Positions 22,790 to 33,986 of a stretch of DNA of 64,000 bases are shown here, one piece after another. Within the stretch, counting starts at the first letter, position 1; the number at the start of each line of letters is the position of its first letter. The notes beneath the pieces were generated by a model. That model was not told the DNA's origin. It searched no databases and was given only the letters and a program-made list of their open reading frames with translations. A program made the translations under genes and the position numbers. Source of the DNA: Tanypteryx hageni (Eukaryota > Arthropoda > Insecta > Odonata > Petaluridae); contig CM054113.1 in the NCBI GenBank assembly GCA_028673005.1, forward strand, positions 36,274,117 to 36,338,116, in the 5' to 3' direction.

Positions 22790-22801
22790 TGACCTTGACC
22801 C
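22790..22801 (-). promoter_or_regulatory. ERR/FTZ-F1-type monomer site candidate
   Basis: TGACCTTGACCC is the complement of GGGTCAAGGTCA. It contains TCAAGGTCA, the extended half-site preferred by ERR and FTZ-F1 orphan receptors, and also an overlapping second half-site. Confidence 0.45.
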
Positions 22802-24470
22802 AAGTTTAAATTTTAAGATAATTTTTAGCGATTAATTAAGGAAACACTTGCGGAGTCTTGGTGTATTAGAGTTATGATTTGAAATTTTCCCGCGTTGGCA
22901 GTTGTCGTTCTAACGATATTGTTTCTTTGTTGTTTCAAGGTTAAATTAAAGTGAACTAAAGTTTTTCATCATTGCTGCTGATAACTAAATCTGAGAAAAT
23001 ATCCCAGGCGAGATATCTCGAATTAATAACAAAAGAAGCTGCATATAAATAGAAGAGGAAAATTTTAAATGAGAATTGAGTACCAACCTAATGTAAAAAC
23101 ATTTATTTCACTTGCGCACAAAGGTAATCAGTTAAAAGCCTTTTCCGAGTTATTTTGTCACGTTATCGCCTCAAATGGATTACCGACTTTGAAAAAGTCG
23201 ATTTTTCTTTTTATGACACGCTTTCCTATAAAAGGGTGATGTTTTCGTCGCCTTGTCTTTCTGTAGATAAGAATTAAAACCTGTCGCGAAAGAAAAAATC
23301 AGTAAAACTTCTCAGTCATTCATAGTCCGGTTTAGCGGACGTCATTTCTCGTCAAGAACCGCTTGCACTCATCCAGGCAACAACACAGTTTTGGGGAAGT
23401 TAATCCGCTCCACTCACCCTACACCGCAAACACACCACAGGTTTACGGGTTATTAATCCTCTCTATGGATCTGTCAATACACACGCACACGAAGCTTTGT
23501 TGTCGTATTTCGGTTTTAATGATATCGCCATCGGTAGAATTCGGTTACAAATTGGCTTTGACCTTGTTTGATCGGCTCTTTCGTCCTTCGGCGTCGATTT
23601 CTTTTATTCGCAACTTCTGGAAAAGCTTTGGTTCGCACATATTGGAATTTTCGGTGCACCATATTGGATAAGATGGTGTCACCTTTTCCATATGTTTAAA
23701 CTCTAGGATTGTTCCCTTCTTTCGTGTTTTACTTAACAATTTACGGTCCTTCGACTCTGTGGCGTATTTTGAAACTTGGGCACACATTTTTCTCCTCACC
23801 TTGTCCTTGAACGTTGCGAATCTCATTTCCCTTCACATTCCTATTTATTTCTTCTGTACCGGCTATATTCTGCTTCCTGCGTCATCATCTTGCATTTTCC
23901 TATATCAGCCCGCCTGCAACGATAAGTCTGAAGTTATTTCGACTTCTAGGCACTCAACCCTTGTTTTTTTTCATTGCAGCTTTCTTTATTTCCTGTTCTT
24001 CTAACGTTAGGGAATCAAATTACCAACCTTCATTTCGGTGGTTTGCATTTTAAAAATACTGCAAGTAGGCATTTCCGGGTTGGCGTTTTTTCGTAACGTT
24101 GAATATAATATTAATCATGTGGCAATTCTAAACAGGTCAAACTGTTAAAACAATTTCATTGAAATGTTATGCATTAACTCGATTTTTCGTGTGTAAATAA
24201 TAACGTAGTTAAAGTTGTGCGTGATGATTTCTTCGTACTTCGGCCTTATCCTAACTTTTATGCGAGGATTGGATCGCTATTACCATAATTAGATTAGTCT
24301 CATGTAAATACGCACGAATAGATTTCTCTCGCTACCCGGCCACTTCATCGTCTTGACAGTGCTGCGTGGTGAGATTCGAACATGACGCATGAAATAACGT
24401 CGTTCGTTTCCCCATCATAGAAACGTAGGTTCGATATATTTCCCCTGACGCCCTTTAAGGACGCTTATAA
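22802..24470. other. Upstream flank of the receptor exon, no gene recognised
   Basis: Mixed composition. Frames of 79-102 codons (23363-23671 plus, 23545-23826 minus, 23759-24053 plus) overlap on both strands and match nothing known, so they are probably chance. A TATA-like site lies at 23227. Confidence 0.3.
23227..23234 (+). promoter_or_regulatory. TATA box candidate
   Basis: CCTATAAAAGGG is a near-consensus TATA box with GC flanks. There is no clear initiator about 30 bases downstream, although TCAGTC occurs near 23310. No gene is recognised directly after it. Confidence 0.25.
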
Positions 24471-25564
24471 TATATAGGCGTGGGAATCAAGGCGCGTTGC
24501 GTCACGCCGCGCGCGGGATATGCTCTCTCGTGCTCTCGAATTGGCCGTGTTAATGCGCGCGTACGCGAGCGACACACGCACGTGCGTCTGAGGAAAGCCC
24601 ATAACGTTTCCACGTCCTCCACTCATTCCCCTTCATCGATGTGCCGATTCCGGGAATCCTGCGTTGAACATTCCCGAAGGATATCCCCTGCCATTCCGTG
24701 CGTAAATCGCCAAGCCGGAGACGTCCGGGTAGGTCGGCAATTACGATACGAATAGGGTTAAGAGGAATGGGCGTGGGTGGGAGAGGTCAGGAAGGAGGAG
24801 ATGGAGAGAGAGAAATCGTGTGGGGCACGCAACAGTTGGGTGTGTTGGGATGAGGAGGAGGAATGGGGGTCGCTGAGGGATAGAGAAGGGGAGGTCGTAC
24901 GGAGGGAGAGGAGCTAAGGTAGGTGCACTTCCGTTTACGCGTCGAGTGTTACAGGTTATATAGCGGTTGCGCGTGTTCCTGCGAGGGGGAGGGAGGGAGG
25001 GGAGAGTGTCCGTGGAAAGATGGAAGGAGGGTAGGGAGGTTTCGGTCACCCACTGCGCATGAGTGGTCGGTGGTTCCTTCGCGAGGAGCGCTCTTCCCCG
25101 CCGCCTCCCTGTGAGGGAGAGGAAAGAGGTGGAAAGGGAGGGAGAAGGAGCGTGCGAGAGATGCGCCTCCGGCATTAATCGTACAAAGTCCTTGGCGCGA
25201 GAATCGCTCTCTCCGGTGACGGCCGCGTCCTACTCCGGGACCGCGAAGTAAGTGCATCATCCCTCGTATAATCCCACCTAGGTGTAAATATTTACGCAGG
25301 GCGGCCGTTAACAAAATCGTGGAGGAAGTGAGACTCAGAAATTATCAGCGTTTCCTAGTGTGGTCTCCTTGGAAACACGCGGGGACTTCCTCCGTCTCCG
25401 AAAAACTCTGAAAGTTTTCAATAGTGACTCGATTGCTTACAAAGTGACAAAGGCAGTTCTCCGGTGAGGAACGCAGTCTCAGGACGTAGGTGTCCTCTTC
25501 ACATTCTTAGGGGGGCGGGGGCGCCCGTGGATGAGCCCCCTGCCGCCCCCCTTTCATACTGGCG
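24471..25564 (+). promoter_or_regulatory. GC/CpG-rich promoter and 5' untranslated region of the receptor gene
   Basis: Composition changes sharply at about 24480 from AT-rich to GC- and CpG-rich, with G/A-rich GGAGG/GAGA runs (24750-25030), and stays so up to the receptor start codon. A TATA-like ATAATATATA precedes it at about 24466. GAA|GTAAGT at 25248 resembles a splice donor, and CTCTTCACATTCTTAG|G at 25510 resembles an acceptor, so a 5' untranslated intron of about 260 bases is possible. Transcription start not determined. Confidence 0.4.
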
Positions 25565-25870
25565 ATGCCCGGAGTGTCCGAACCATCGGGCGACGCCCTA
25601 TCTCCCGGAGCCTCCGCGGAGGCCCATCTGGGAGCGGCGGTCAACGCTTCCTTCTCCACCCCCACGATCTCCGTGTCAACCTCCCCTTTTCCGGAGGCTT
25701 TGGAAATTCCTGCGACCCCGTTAAACGTACCGTACGCCATCTGCGAGATCCTCGTGGCCATTGCAGCGGTTGCCGGCAATGCATTGGTCCTTGCAGCCTT
25801 CAGGAGGGAGAGGAGGCTGAGGAGAAGGACCAACTACTACATAGTGTCATTAGCGGCGGCGGACTTTTTG
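25565..25870 (+). CDS. AdoR: Adenosine receptor (class A GPCR), first coding exon
   Basis: The exon codes for 102 residues starting MPGVSEPSGD, and an in-frame TGA at 25532 makes this the first possible ATG. Residues 1-53 form a Ser/Pro/Ala-rich extracellular tail with one N-glycosylation site (NAS at 27). Residues about 54-79 are transmembrane helix 1 with the class A landmark GN (Asn72). Residues 80-88 (RRERRLRRR) are a very basic first intracellular loop, and helix 2 begins TNYYIVSLAAADFL, whose Asp100 is the conserved helix-2 aspartate of the sodium site. TNY..VSLAAAD is characteristic of adenosine receptors (the human A2A protein has TNYFVVSLAAAD). The receptor senses extracellular adenosine at the plasma membrane and couples to G proteins. 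The exon ends at G|GTGAGC after Leu102, phase 0; helices 2-7 must be in later exons, not found in this window. Amine or other class A receptors are possible but fit less well. Confidence 0.8.
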
Positions 25871-27000
25871 GTGAGCGACCAATAATTATTTTCAGCCGCA
25901 TCTTCCTACACGTAGCGTAAGTGAATAGCGAAATCATTATTAATGCGGACGACTAAAGTAATGTAGCTCGAAGTTGATAAAGGATAGTGCACGATATTCT
26001 TTTCATGCACTGTCAAGTCGAGAGGTTTTTTTTGGTCGATTCGATGGAACCAGATCATCGTGTTTGTGTGTGTTGCGCTAGGCTTTATAAACAATTTCTT
26101 ATTAGAGTTTATGGAAAGACGGTAGTTTTGGATGTAAAATGGGATTGTTGAGCTTGATTTAATGCAGGGGATGTCAAAGAATGAGGATCGGATAACATCT
26201 CTGGACTGTTATTCAGTTGCTTAATGATTTTCTTTTATCTCCGTAATGTTATAAACGACGATTGGTTTATTAGCATTAAGATAGGCACCTCTATAACTGC
26301 ACGTCCAGTTCGCTCAGCCGTCTTATGATCGCCGGAATCACCTATATTATCTAACCCAGTACGTATCTGGTATTGCATTGTGTTATTATTCACTTTTATT
26401 ATTGATATTGCGTAAATGTTAGTGACGAAATAATAACCTATCTTAGCACATGGTTTGACAGTGTTAACTTTTTTCATGATTAAGTTTAATTAATGACCGG
26501 GTAGTAGTGTAATCTGTCTTTGCGCTGTGGTCACGCTTTCATTACTCTATTTGGTAATATATATATGCTGGTTGAAATTGTGTCATACTGTAGAATTGCT
26601 CTATTTATTTGGCCTAGCTTCATGAATGGCTTAGTAAGTACCAAAGATATTGATGTAATTAACAGGGGCAATAACCCTTATTTCCTGTCACGATAAAAGT
26701 TGTTTCCGTTTGTACTGATAGGTAGATCGCGCAATCATGTCAAGATTGGTCATCCAGGAAACCGCTAGAACTATCTTCCGTTAACTTAAAGACATCGCTC
26801 ATTTATGTTACTCATCGTCCCTTCATTAAAATGCCCAAAACGTTGAATTTTTCACAAAAATTTATTAGAATCGAATTTATCAAGCTAAAAAATTTAAGTA
26901 GTGAATTATGTAGTACGCCTTATGGGTAAAATTACATTGTCACAATGCCCTTCCATAAAAAGATTATAAATATCACATGCGAGTTCCAGCTAAAAAAGTA

Positions 27001-27037
27001 GCCATCATCAGTGGTGATTCACCTATAGTAGATTCTT
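27001..27037 (+). repeat. 37-bp dispersed repeat, copy 1
   Basis: CATCATCAGTGGTGATTCAC with flanks recurs at 60963-60999 in the same orientation, with about three differences and the same GTAGATTCTT ending. The core ATCAGTGGTGAT is itself close to palindromic. Confidence 0.55.
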
Positions 27038-28028
27038 ATAAAGGTGTTCTTTATCGATTGCTGCTATGTAGCCGAAGGTCTCACTGGGTTTTCTTAATCT
27101 TCATATTAGGAAATTTTTAAGAAAAAAGACCAAAGATAGAGGCCCGAAGATCTCCTCCGAAAACTTTTTTTAAGCCCTAGTCATTATTATTTTAAATTTT
27201 ATATGTAACATATCATTAAAAAACATCAAAACAAAGTCTAAAGGTGTATGGCACGAATCTTTATTAGTGCCATGTCACGGGACGTTTCTAACAATGGAGG
27301 GAACCTAACAAATCTGATTTCGTCACTACCGAAAAACGAATTCGTAGATATCCAAACGAGTTTAACATTAGATTAAAAATGTTCTGATTTTTCTGGTTAT
27401 TGAAGAGATGTGTGCCTGCCTCCAATAACAAAAGTAATTGATTTTCTTCCATGGCTGCAATGACCCAAGGAGAGCGTTGGTGTTACCCCGCTGCTCCCAT
27501 ATCTGTATCGCCAGCAGAAGCCAAACACTCCCATAGACTTTCGTCCACATCGCTCATCTCGTAAGATTCTCTCTAGTCAGAGATTTCACAAAGAATGGTG
27601 GAAAACGGTGATGGCTCCATTAGTTATCCACTTGCTCATCACATGTAAATTGGTGTTGTTGATGCGGGTCGGAGATGGGGTCAAGGCCAGGTGCGCGCTT
27701 ATTATGTTGCGGCGGTGGCGATGAGGAACATCGCGTTTATCGGCATGAGGTTAGATTTTTCGGTGGCGCGATTTTCAGGTAAATTCCATGGTCGATCAAT
27801 TTATTTCCGAGTTGTGATGTTCAGGAAAATTGGGGATCGATTCATTGTTTGGAAAGCATTTTCAAGAGAATATTTTTTTCTCGTTATCCCAGTTTGAATT
27901 TGTTTCCAAGAGAATACTATATAGAAATAATGAATATCTTTATATCTGTATAAATAATATCGGTCTTTTCGATTTAACATTGAAGTTGAATTTCAATTTT
28001 AGCAGAAGCTTTGCAAGTTAAGCAGTTG

Positions 28029-28185
28029 GCCCCATTGGTGCTCTCCGTAAAGAGTAGGCATAATGTCGGCACCGGGTTTCCGTCCTCCGTTGTGTTTCTG
28101 GTGTGTAAGGAATTATAGCTGTAATAATCCAAGAGGTTGATTAGCTAGAAATACACAAAACAAACAAAGCATGAAATTTTTCGAA
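28029..28185 (-). pseudogene. piggyBac C-terminal fragment (MITE-free relative)
   Basis: On the minus strand this encodes LCISS/YF.LINLLDYYSYNSLHT and RRTETRCRH..., parallel to the C-terminus of the piggyBac relic at 3750-5359. It crosses the position where that copy holds a hAT MITE, and therefore serves as an empty-site comparison. Only about 150 bases are recognisable. Confidence 0.5.
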
Positions 28186-29179
28186 ATCTTCAAATGGTGT
28201 CTTCGACACGTTGCAAAATATAGAACTTGGTTTGCAGTTAAATAAATAGTTTCATTGGCTTACTTTTTGCTTGTGGTTCATTTTTACATATTCTCCTAAC
28301 AGAAGGGAATACAATTCGCGCAGATGATAGTTTGATAAAAAAGAACAACCTGAATTGAGTTGAAAAGGATAGTTTTTGCGGGAAACTTGAAGGGTATGCG
28401 TACTTCAAAACTTAGGATAACTAAATAAGATTAACCAGAATCGTGAACCCTTGACGCAAAGGTGTCATTTAAAATTCTTTTCCATTCGTTTATCTCTTTA
28501 TGCGAAATCAATAGTTGTCTCAATAGAGAAGACGCCATACTGTCTCCTAAGCTGACCATCCTTCCAACGTTCTGATCCGAACTTAGACCGATTTCTACAA
28601 TTAAACAAGAAGGCAAAAAAGAGATGGAGATTTTCAAATAATCCAATAAGTGTCCCTTTATAAAGGGTCTACAGATAATTGATCCATATAATCCACTCTT
28701 CACCTTGTTGAAGAAAGAGGTAGGAAATAGGGGATTTTTCCTTATCGCTTTTCGTGGCCGGCCTTCCGGTGGCAACCCGAAACCTCCTCGCCAACATTCT
28801 TTATCATCTTGCGTCATTTGCCGCAATGCAAGGCAAGCAACATCACATTATGCACCCGGAATTCTGTGCAATGTTGCAATTTTGTTGCCAGTTTTCGAAA
28901 TTTTGGAGAATATTTTTTGTACTTTTCTGAGACCTCAACCATTAATATTGGTGTTTTTTTAAATCTACATGTCATGTAGGTGACGATGGAGAAATATCGC
29001 CATAACAAAGTGAAGCGTAAACACATAAATGATATATTAGAAGGGTTTTCCATCGCGGCGAAGATATTCTCAAGTATTTTTTTTACTATCAGAGTATTGA
29101 CCGCAACGTAGCAGCAAATAAGATTCGCGGCGATTATCAGCGGTGATGTTGATTAATGTAATTCTAATTTTGACATTAT

Positions 29180-29746
29180 GGGTCGTCCATTTTGTACGTA
29201 CGCACGAAGGGGGAGGCGAAGGTTGAAGTTTGCGTATACCCTGCGTATGAAGGGGGAGGGGGAGTTAGACCAAGTAGTACGTAAGCAGGTAAAATAAAAC
29301 AAAATATATAGAGATAGATTATTGTTAAGTTTTTAGTCTGTAAGTGTATGAAACTGACACATCAAATTCTGTTCTCTAATATTAAACTTCATAGAACACT
29401 CTGTATTATACTGGTGGAGGTTTTCGTGTTTCGCTGCGTTGGCGGCATTTCTGGCTCTCGACGTTTCGCAGACATTGCAGTCTGCATCTTCAGGAGATGA
29501 AGTATTATTAATATTATAAATACAAAGTTCTAAGAGCGATAAATTATAATGACGTAATATTATAAATAATGAAGTTTTCATATTTTAATTACAAAAATTA
29601 TTTTTTTCGCCGAATTTGTGCATTTGGGAGGAGGGGGGATACTACAGACTAACCTACGTACCCACGGGAGAGGGGGGTAAAAATGTACACCATGTAACAA
29701 GGAGGGGGTCAAAATTATTTTGCGTACGTACTAAATGGATGGCCCC
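29180..29746. mobile_element. 567-bp MITE-like element with GGGNCRTCCATTT ends
   Basis: The left end GGGTCGTCCATTTTGTACGT and right end GGGGCCATCCATTTAGTACG (read inward) are inverted repeats of about 25 bases, followed by G-rich subterminal runs on both sides (GAAGGGGGAGG..., ..GAGGGGGG). Terminal GGGCCATCCAT motifs are widespread in animal MITEs. The middle (about 29300-29590) looks like a separate insertion carrying a hammerhead-like motif. Flanking duplication not clear. Confidence 0.6.
29456..29497 (-). ncRNA. Hammerhead-ribozyme-like motif
   Basis: On the minus strand the order is TCTC, CTGAAGA, T, GCAGAC-TGCAAT-GTCTGC, GAAA, CGTC, GAGA. This matches the hammerhead plan: stem I (TCTC/GAGA, 4 bp), CUGANGA core, stem II (GCAGAC/GUCUGC, 6 bp), GAAA, then a minimal C-G plus A-U stem III with GUC as the potential cleavage triplet. 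Doubts: one unpaired U between core and stem II, and stem III has no loop, so only a dimeric form could fold. Such minimal motifs are known from Penelope-like retroelements and retrozymes. Activity is inference. Confidence 0.4.
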
Positions 29747-31158
29747 TAGCTGATTCCATAGGATTTGTAATAATACCTTTTTGGGATATCGGTAATACTT
29801 TAAAGTGATATTTTACTCAGTTGTATAAACATTTTCAACCTCTAATTTTGTGCTGTTTCACGAATATACGACAACTTGTTTGAGTGAAACTGCGTAATTA
29901 TCCATTAACCAATAAATACTACACCCAGTTTCCTCAATATAAAATCAGCATGGTCGGTAAGCATGAATACCGTAAAAATATGTATTTTTCAATCTGAAAT
30001 GCTTGCTTTTCCAGAGTTTTTAAGAAGCTCTTCTTGTTAACAGTATGTCTTCAAGCAAATATATTTTTATTTATGGAACATTCAATTGTGTAAATTTTGT
30101 GTATTGTTTATTTTTAGTACATTTAAAAGTTGGCTTCACTGATTTTTTATTTAAATTTTACTTTAACTAATACTTATTTCGCACATACCCGCTTATTTGA
30201 CTGACAATTACGCTAATTTATTATAATAACATTGACTTAGTGCTTCTAACGAGAATATGTGGATTATATTATAATGCTATTGATTTAAAACTACGACGTA
30301 AACTTATGTAGACCTTATAATCCTAGCACTTCATTTTAGCAGAATGAGGACAAAATTTTAATGTCGTGTTTTTTTAAGGTTTTCAAGAAATTTTTAACTG
30401 TTTTCAATTTTTTTACGAGAGATTTGAAACATGGTTTGACGAAATTGTGGAAACAGTAATACCATAAGCTTCGTTTACTAACGACGAAAAAATATAATGC
30501 CATCATATGTATTTCGCGATATTTTTATCCGGGTACGTATTAAAATGTACGGATGGTGACGCCATAATTCTAACAAACAAAATATCCTGATTTTTCTATC
30601 AATTTTGGTGTAACTAACACACACACTATTGTCTTAATGGTGGTTATTGTAATTACTAATACTGGGCGATATTAGCCACGAAACATGATACACGAAAATT
30701 TAGACACAAGCCGATTGCCGGAGAATTTAGAATTCCGGATAAGTTCCTTAATTTCGCGAGAATTCTTGCCGTTTATTATCTTATCTTCTATTAATATAGA
30801 TATACATGCGTGACTTAAATACTGTTTCTATGGAGATCGCGTTAGTTTATTTGCGAGTTTAGATCTTGGTGTATGGTGGTTTTCTTATGCGCTGGCACCA
30901 ATAATTCATATAAAAATGTAAAATTACCTTAAAAGTGTCTTAAATGTTTCCATTTTCTCTGGTTGAATAAAGCAAACCAAAACAGGCAAAAATATCCTCA
31001 ATATAATGTATATTGAGAAAGCTAGTCTGCCCTACGCATTTATTTAAAATTTTAACTCGTGTTTTTAAACTTTGTATACATTTGAAATTATATTCTATTA
31101 TTTTAATACATCTCATTTGACTGATGAAAATTTGTATCATTCGTATTTTTATTCTTCG
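29747..31158. other. No gene recognised
   Basis: Very AT-rich. An 86-codon minus-strand frame (30940-31200) overlaps repeat A: its first residues, NAEKNEDQNAKIV, are LINE-derived, and the rest looks like chance read-through. Confidence 0.3.
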
Positions 31159-31518
31159 TACAATTTTAGCATTTTGGTCCTCGTTTTTTTCCGCATTCAA
31201 ATTTGGAAATTCGTACTTTTTTAAGTTTTCTTTATCTCACAACAAATTCGCCGCCACTTTGGTTAGTGTTTCGACCTCGTTTTTGATGCTGCCCATTTAT
31301 ATGGCGTGCTCCGCGGATTATGAGTCATAGGGAACTTCCGTTTCTGATACGATGTATTTTTTCCGGGTAGGAGTCAAAATATTTCTTTCTAGTTCGGTGG
31401 GGATGATTTCCATTTGGCCTATTTGGGTTTAACGTCCGATGTGAGTATAACTGCGGTAAACTCCACGAGGATATAAGAGAAGAGCCCATTTATTTAATTG
31501 ATTCATTTCCTCACAGTG
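31159..31518 (-). repeat. 360-bp direct repeat A (5' part of a LINE copy)
   Basis: It is nearly identical to 33949-34309 in the same orientation. On the minus strand it holds GTTAAACCCAAATAGGCC, then MEIIPTELERNILTPTRKKY.., and after stops GSIKNEVETLTKV then KKYEFPNLNAEKNEDQ, which looks like the start of a charged ORF1-type protein. Repeat A directly follows the LINE's 3' end (GACGTTAAACCCAAATAGGC at 31519-31540), so it reads as the beginning of a second head-to-tail copy. Confidence 0.7.
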
Positions 31519-33986
31519 GCCTATTTGGGTTTAACGTCCGCACAGCTGTGGGTTGCTGCCTCGGTAAAGGAGGACTTTACACTGATTTGCCTAATGACTT
31601 TCAGTGCTTGGGTTGGTTTTAAATAAGTCGACAGTACCGTGTTTGCGGATTTTTTGTGGGCGTTTCCATCGTCCCTTAGTACCTCCTTTTCTTAGGAATA
31701 GATAGGTCCTCATCGCGCCCCGTTCCGGCCCTTGGGCGTTTGTGTACGTCCCAAGGCTTCACAGAGGCGGAGGTGTCTTTAAGTGTGCCGCGGGCGTGTC
31801 GCAGCTGATCGTAGAATTTTACACTGATTTCCTTCATCGAGGTTTCAAGGGTCTGGAAGCCTAGGGTGTCTCTGATAGTTTGATTCGTGGTTCCTAATGG
31901 TGGCCTCATGGCCCAGCGGAGGCAGCCATTCTGGACCACTTCTAGCTTTTCAGTTGATGTAGCTCTCCCAGACCAAGCTGGGGAGGTGTAAGTAAGAATT
32001 TGGCTTGATGCATGAGTTATAGAGTTGGGCTTTGACTTTGGGGGCTACTTAGGCCGATCTTAGGACTGGTGCTATGACAATCTTTGCACCGATGGCTTTC
32101 TTGGCTTGCCTTAGCACATGTTTTTGGAAATCTAATTTCGTATCTAGGGTCACTCCTAAGTATGTGACTTCCTTCTTCCATTCAATGGGAATGCCATTGA
32201 CATTGAGTCGCGGGACGGTCGGTGGTTTTATCTTTCGTGTAAAAATGATTGTTTCGGTTTTTGTTGCATTAACTCCAAGGCGCCATTTCCCGTGCCAGTT
32301 AGTCAGTTGTTCTAAGGCTCTTTGTGTATATTCGCAGGCTTTCGTTGGTTTAATAGATCTTGAGATGACTGCTACATCGTCAGCGAATATTCCCGTGATC
32401 GTATTATGCCCGTTGTGGGCAGGTCAGCCGTGTACAGGTTAAAAAGGAGGGGACAAAGGACTGACCCTTGGGGAACCCCTGCTTTTATGGGTCGTGGTTG
32501 GGAGGTTGCATGGCACCAGCTGACATGAAATGACCGGTCTTTAAGGTAGGACTGAATGACCTTTTGGAGCCAAGTTGGGAATGATTGATGTTGGAGTTTT
32601 TTAAGAAGGCCTTCATGCCATACCTTATCAAAGGCCTTCTCTAGATCTAGAAGAGCAGCTGTGGAGTGTGCTTTGCGGTTAAATCCTTCCGCAATAAAGT
32701 CAATCACCCTCACTAGTTGGTGGATGGTTGCGTGCTCGTCCCTAAATCCGTATTGTTCGCGCGGAATGATGTGGTGGCCGTACGCATGTGCTTTGAGATG
32801 GGGAAGAATGATTCTTTCCAGTTGTTTCCCTAATCCTGATAGTCGGTGGTTTATTTGGTTTTGGTATACAGTTAACTTTGGCCTGCTTCCAGTTGCTCGG
32901 GAAGTGGCCGAACTTCATGGTGGCATTTGCTATCTGTGTCATAATTTCACCAGCATGGCGCGGCATCTCAATAATGGCCTCGTTTGGCACTTCGTCAGCC
33001 CCGGGGGCTTTCTTTTGCTTCAATTGCTTGAGGGCGGCAACGAGTTCAGCCGCTGTGCATTCGGGCGGTAGAATCCCGTCTTCGGCAGGGTCAAGGGTGA
33101 CATCTGGGTCGTCCTTGGTAGGGGGATTAGGTGTAAAGACGTCTTGTAGGTGGTACGCCATTGCCTCGGCCTTTTGTTGCGAAGTAGTTGCAACCCCGGC
33201 GGCAGTACGGAGGGGGAGATCGCGTGTGAGTGGGCGGCGTAGATTCTTTGTCACTCTCCAGATTGAGCCATCTTTTTGCGTTAGTGTTGTGGCGAAGGCA
33301 TTCCAACTTTTAGTACGATGCTCCCTAATATCAAGTCTGATCTGGTTCTGCATCCAACGTATCTCCTCTAACAATAGAGGGTCCCCTGTCCGCTGATGCT
33401 TTCGTCGTAGTCTATTTTTTCGTGCTATTTATTTTATTATCTCCTGCGGGAGAGCTAGGTGGTCTGGAGGACGCGAGATTTTCAAAGGAGTAGCTTTTCT
33501 AACAGCCTCCATTTCCTTGGTTAGGATCTCGGCCAAGCTATCTATTTCTGCAGTGGATTCCGGCTTTCGTATCTCTGGGAGGGCGTTGGTCAAGATCATT
33601 CTGTAGGTATCCCAGTTGGTTCGGTCGTATCTTGGCCTAACCCTAGGTGGTAGTAGTGTCGGTTTGACCCCTAAGTAAATCAATACTGGGTAGTGGTCAC
33701 TGCTTATGGCGGCGATAGTATGAAGGGAAAGTGCAGTTCGTATGCCGCGACAGATAGCGATGACTAGTGTTTGCTTGAGCTTCGTGGGCTCTGGAGGGGC
33801 GGCCACTGTTGCCCCGGAGTCATCAGCCCAGCTCCTTAGCTTTCTGCCGTTGCGATTTTCGGTGGTTGAGTTCCAGGATTGGTGAGTGGCATTGTAGTCG
33901 CCAGCTGCAATTGCCGGGTCAATAGTATCGAAGAGTCTGTCTATGTCATACAATTTTAGTATTTTGGTCCTCGTTTTTTTCCGCAT
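31519..33986 (-). pseudogene. jockey-type LINE: endonuclease C-part, reverse transcriptase, C-terminus (decayed)
   Basis: In minus-strand order: endonuclease C-part (33986-33429) with IAAGDYNATHQSWNS, the catalytic GD-N motif, and SSDHYPVLI with the catalytic SDH; RT N-part (33374-32742) with LKQLKQKKAPGADEVPNEAI and FPSNWKQAKVNCIPKP; RT core (32713-32372) with LLDLEKAFDKVWHEGLL and GVPQGSVLCPLLFNLY; after a frameshift IFADDVAVISRS (catalytic FADD, about 32395), LGVNATKTETIIF and VTYLGVTLD (to 32074); and a C-terminal piece (31939-31676) with QNGCLRWAM.. and FYDQLRHARG. The endonuclease N-half and most of ORF1 are missing: repeat B joins directly to the endonuclease. Several frameshifts and stops make it inactive. 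Its GC content is higher than its surroundings. Confidence 0.85.

Larger units (their letters stand above)
25871..29179 (+). other. Intron 1 of the receptor gene (start), mostly featureless
   Basis: It starts GTGAGC. No second receptor exon was recognised. Frames of 80-131 codons (26235-26477, 28431-28826 minus) match nothing known. It contains a short repeat (27001-27037) and a piggyBac fragment (28029-28185). The patch at 28700-28830 is less AT-rich. Confidence 0.4.

Noticed and set aside
24741..25314. Pro/Ser/Leu-rich minus-strand frames of 121-144 codons before the receptor exon
   Set aside because: They are complements of the G/A-rich promoter-like region, overlap one another in different frames and show no domain.
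25531..25920. 129-codon frame overlapping the receptor exon
   Set aside because: It is a shadow in another frame of GC-rich coding sequence; the receptor frame has transmembrane helix 1, the helix-2 motif and a matching splice donor.
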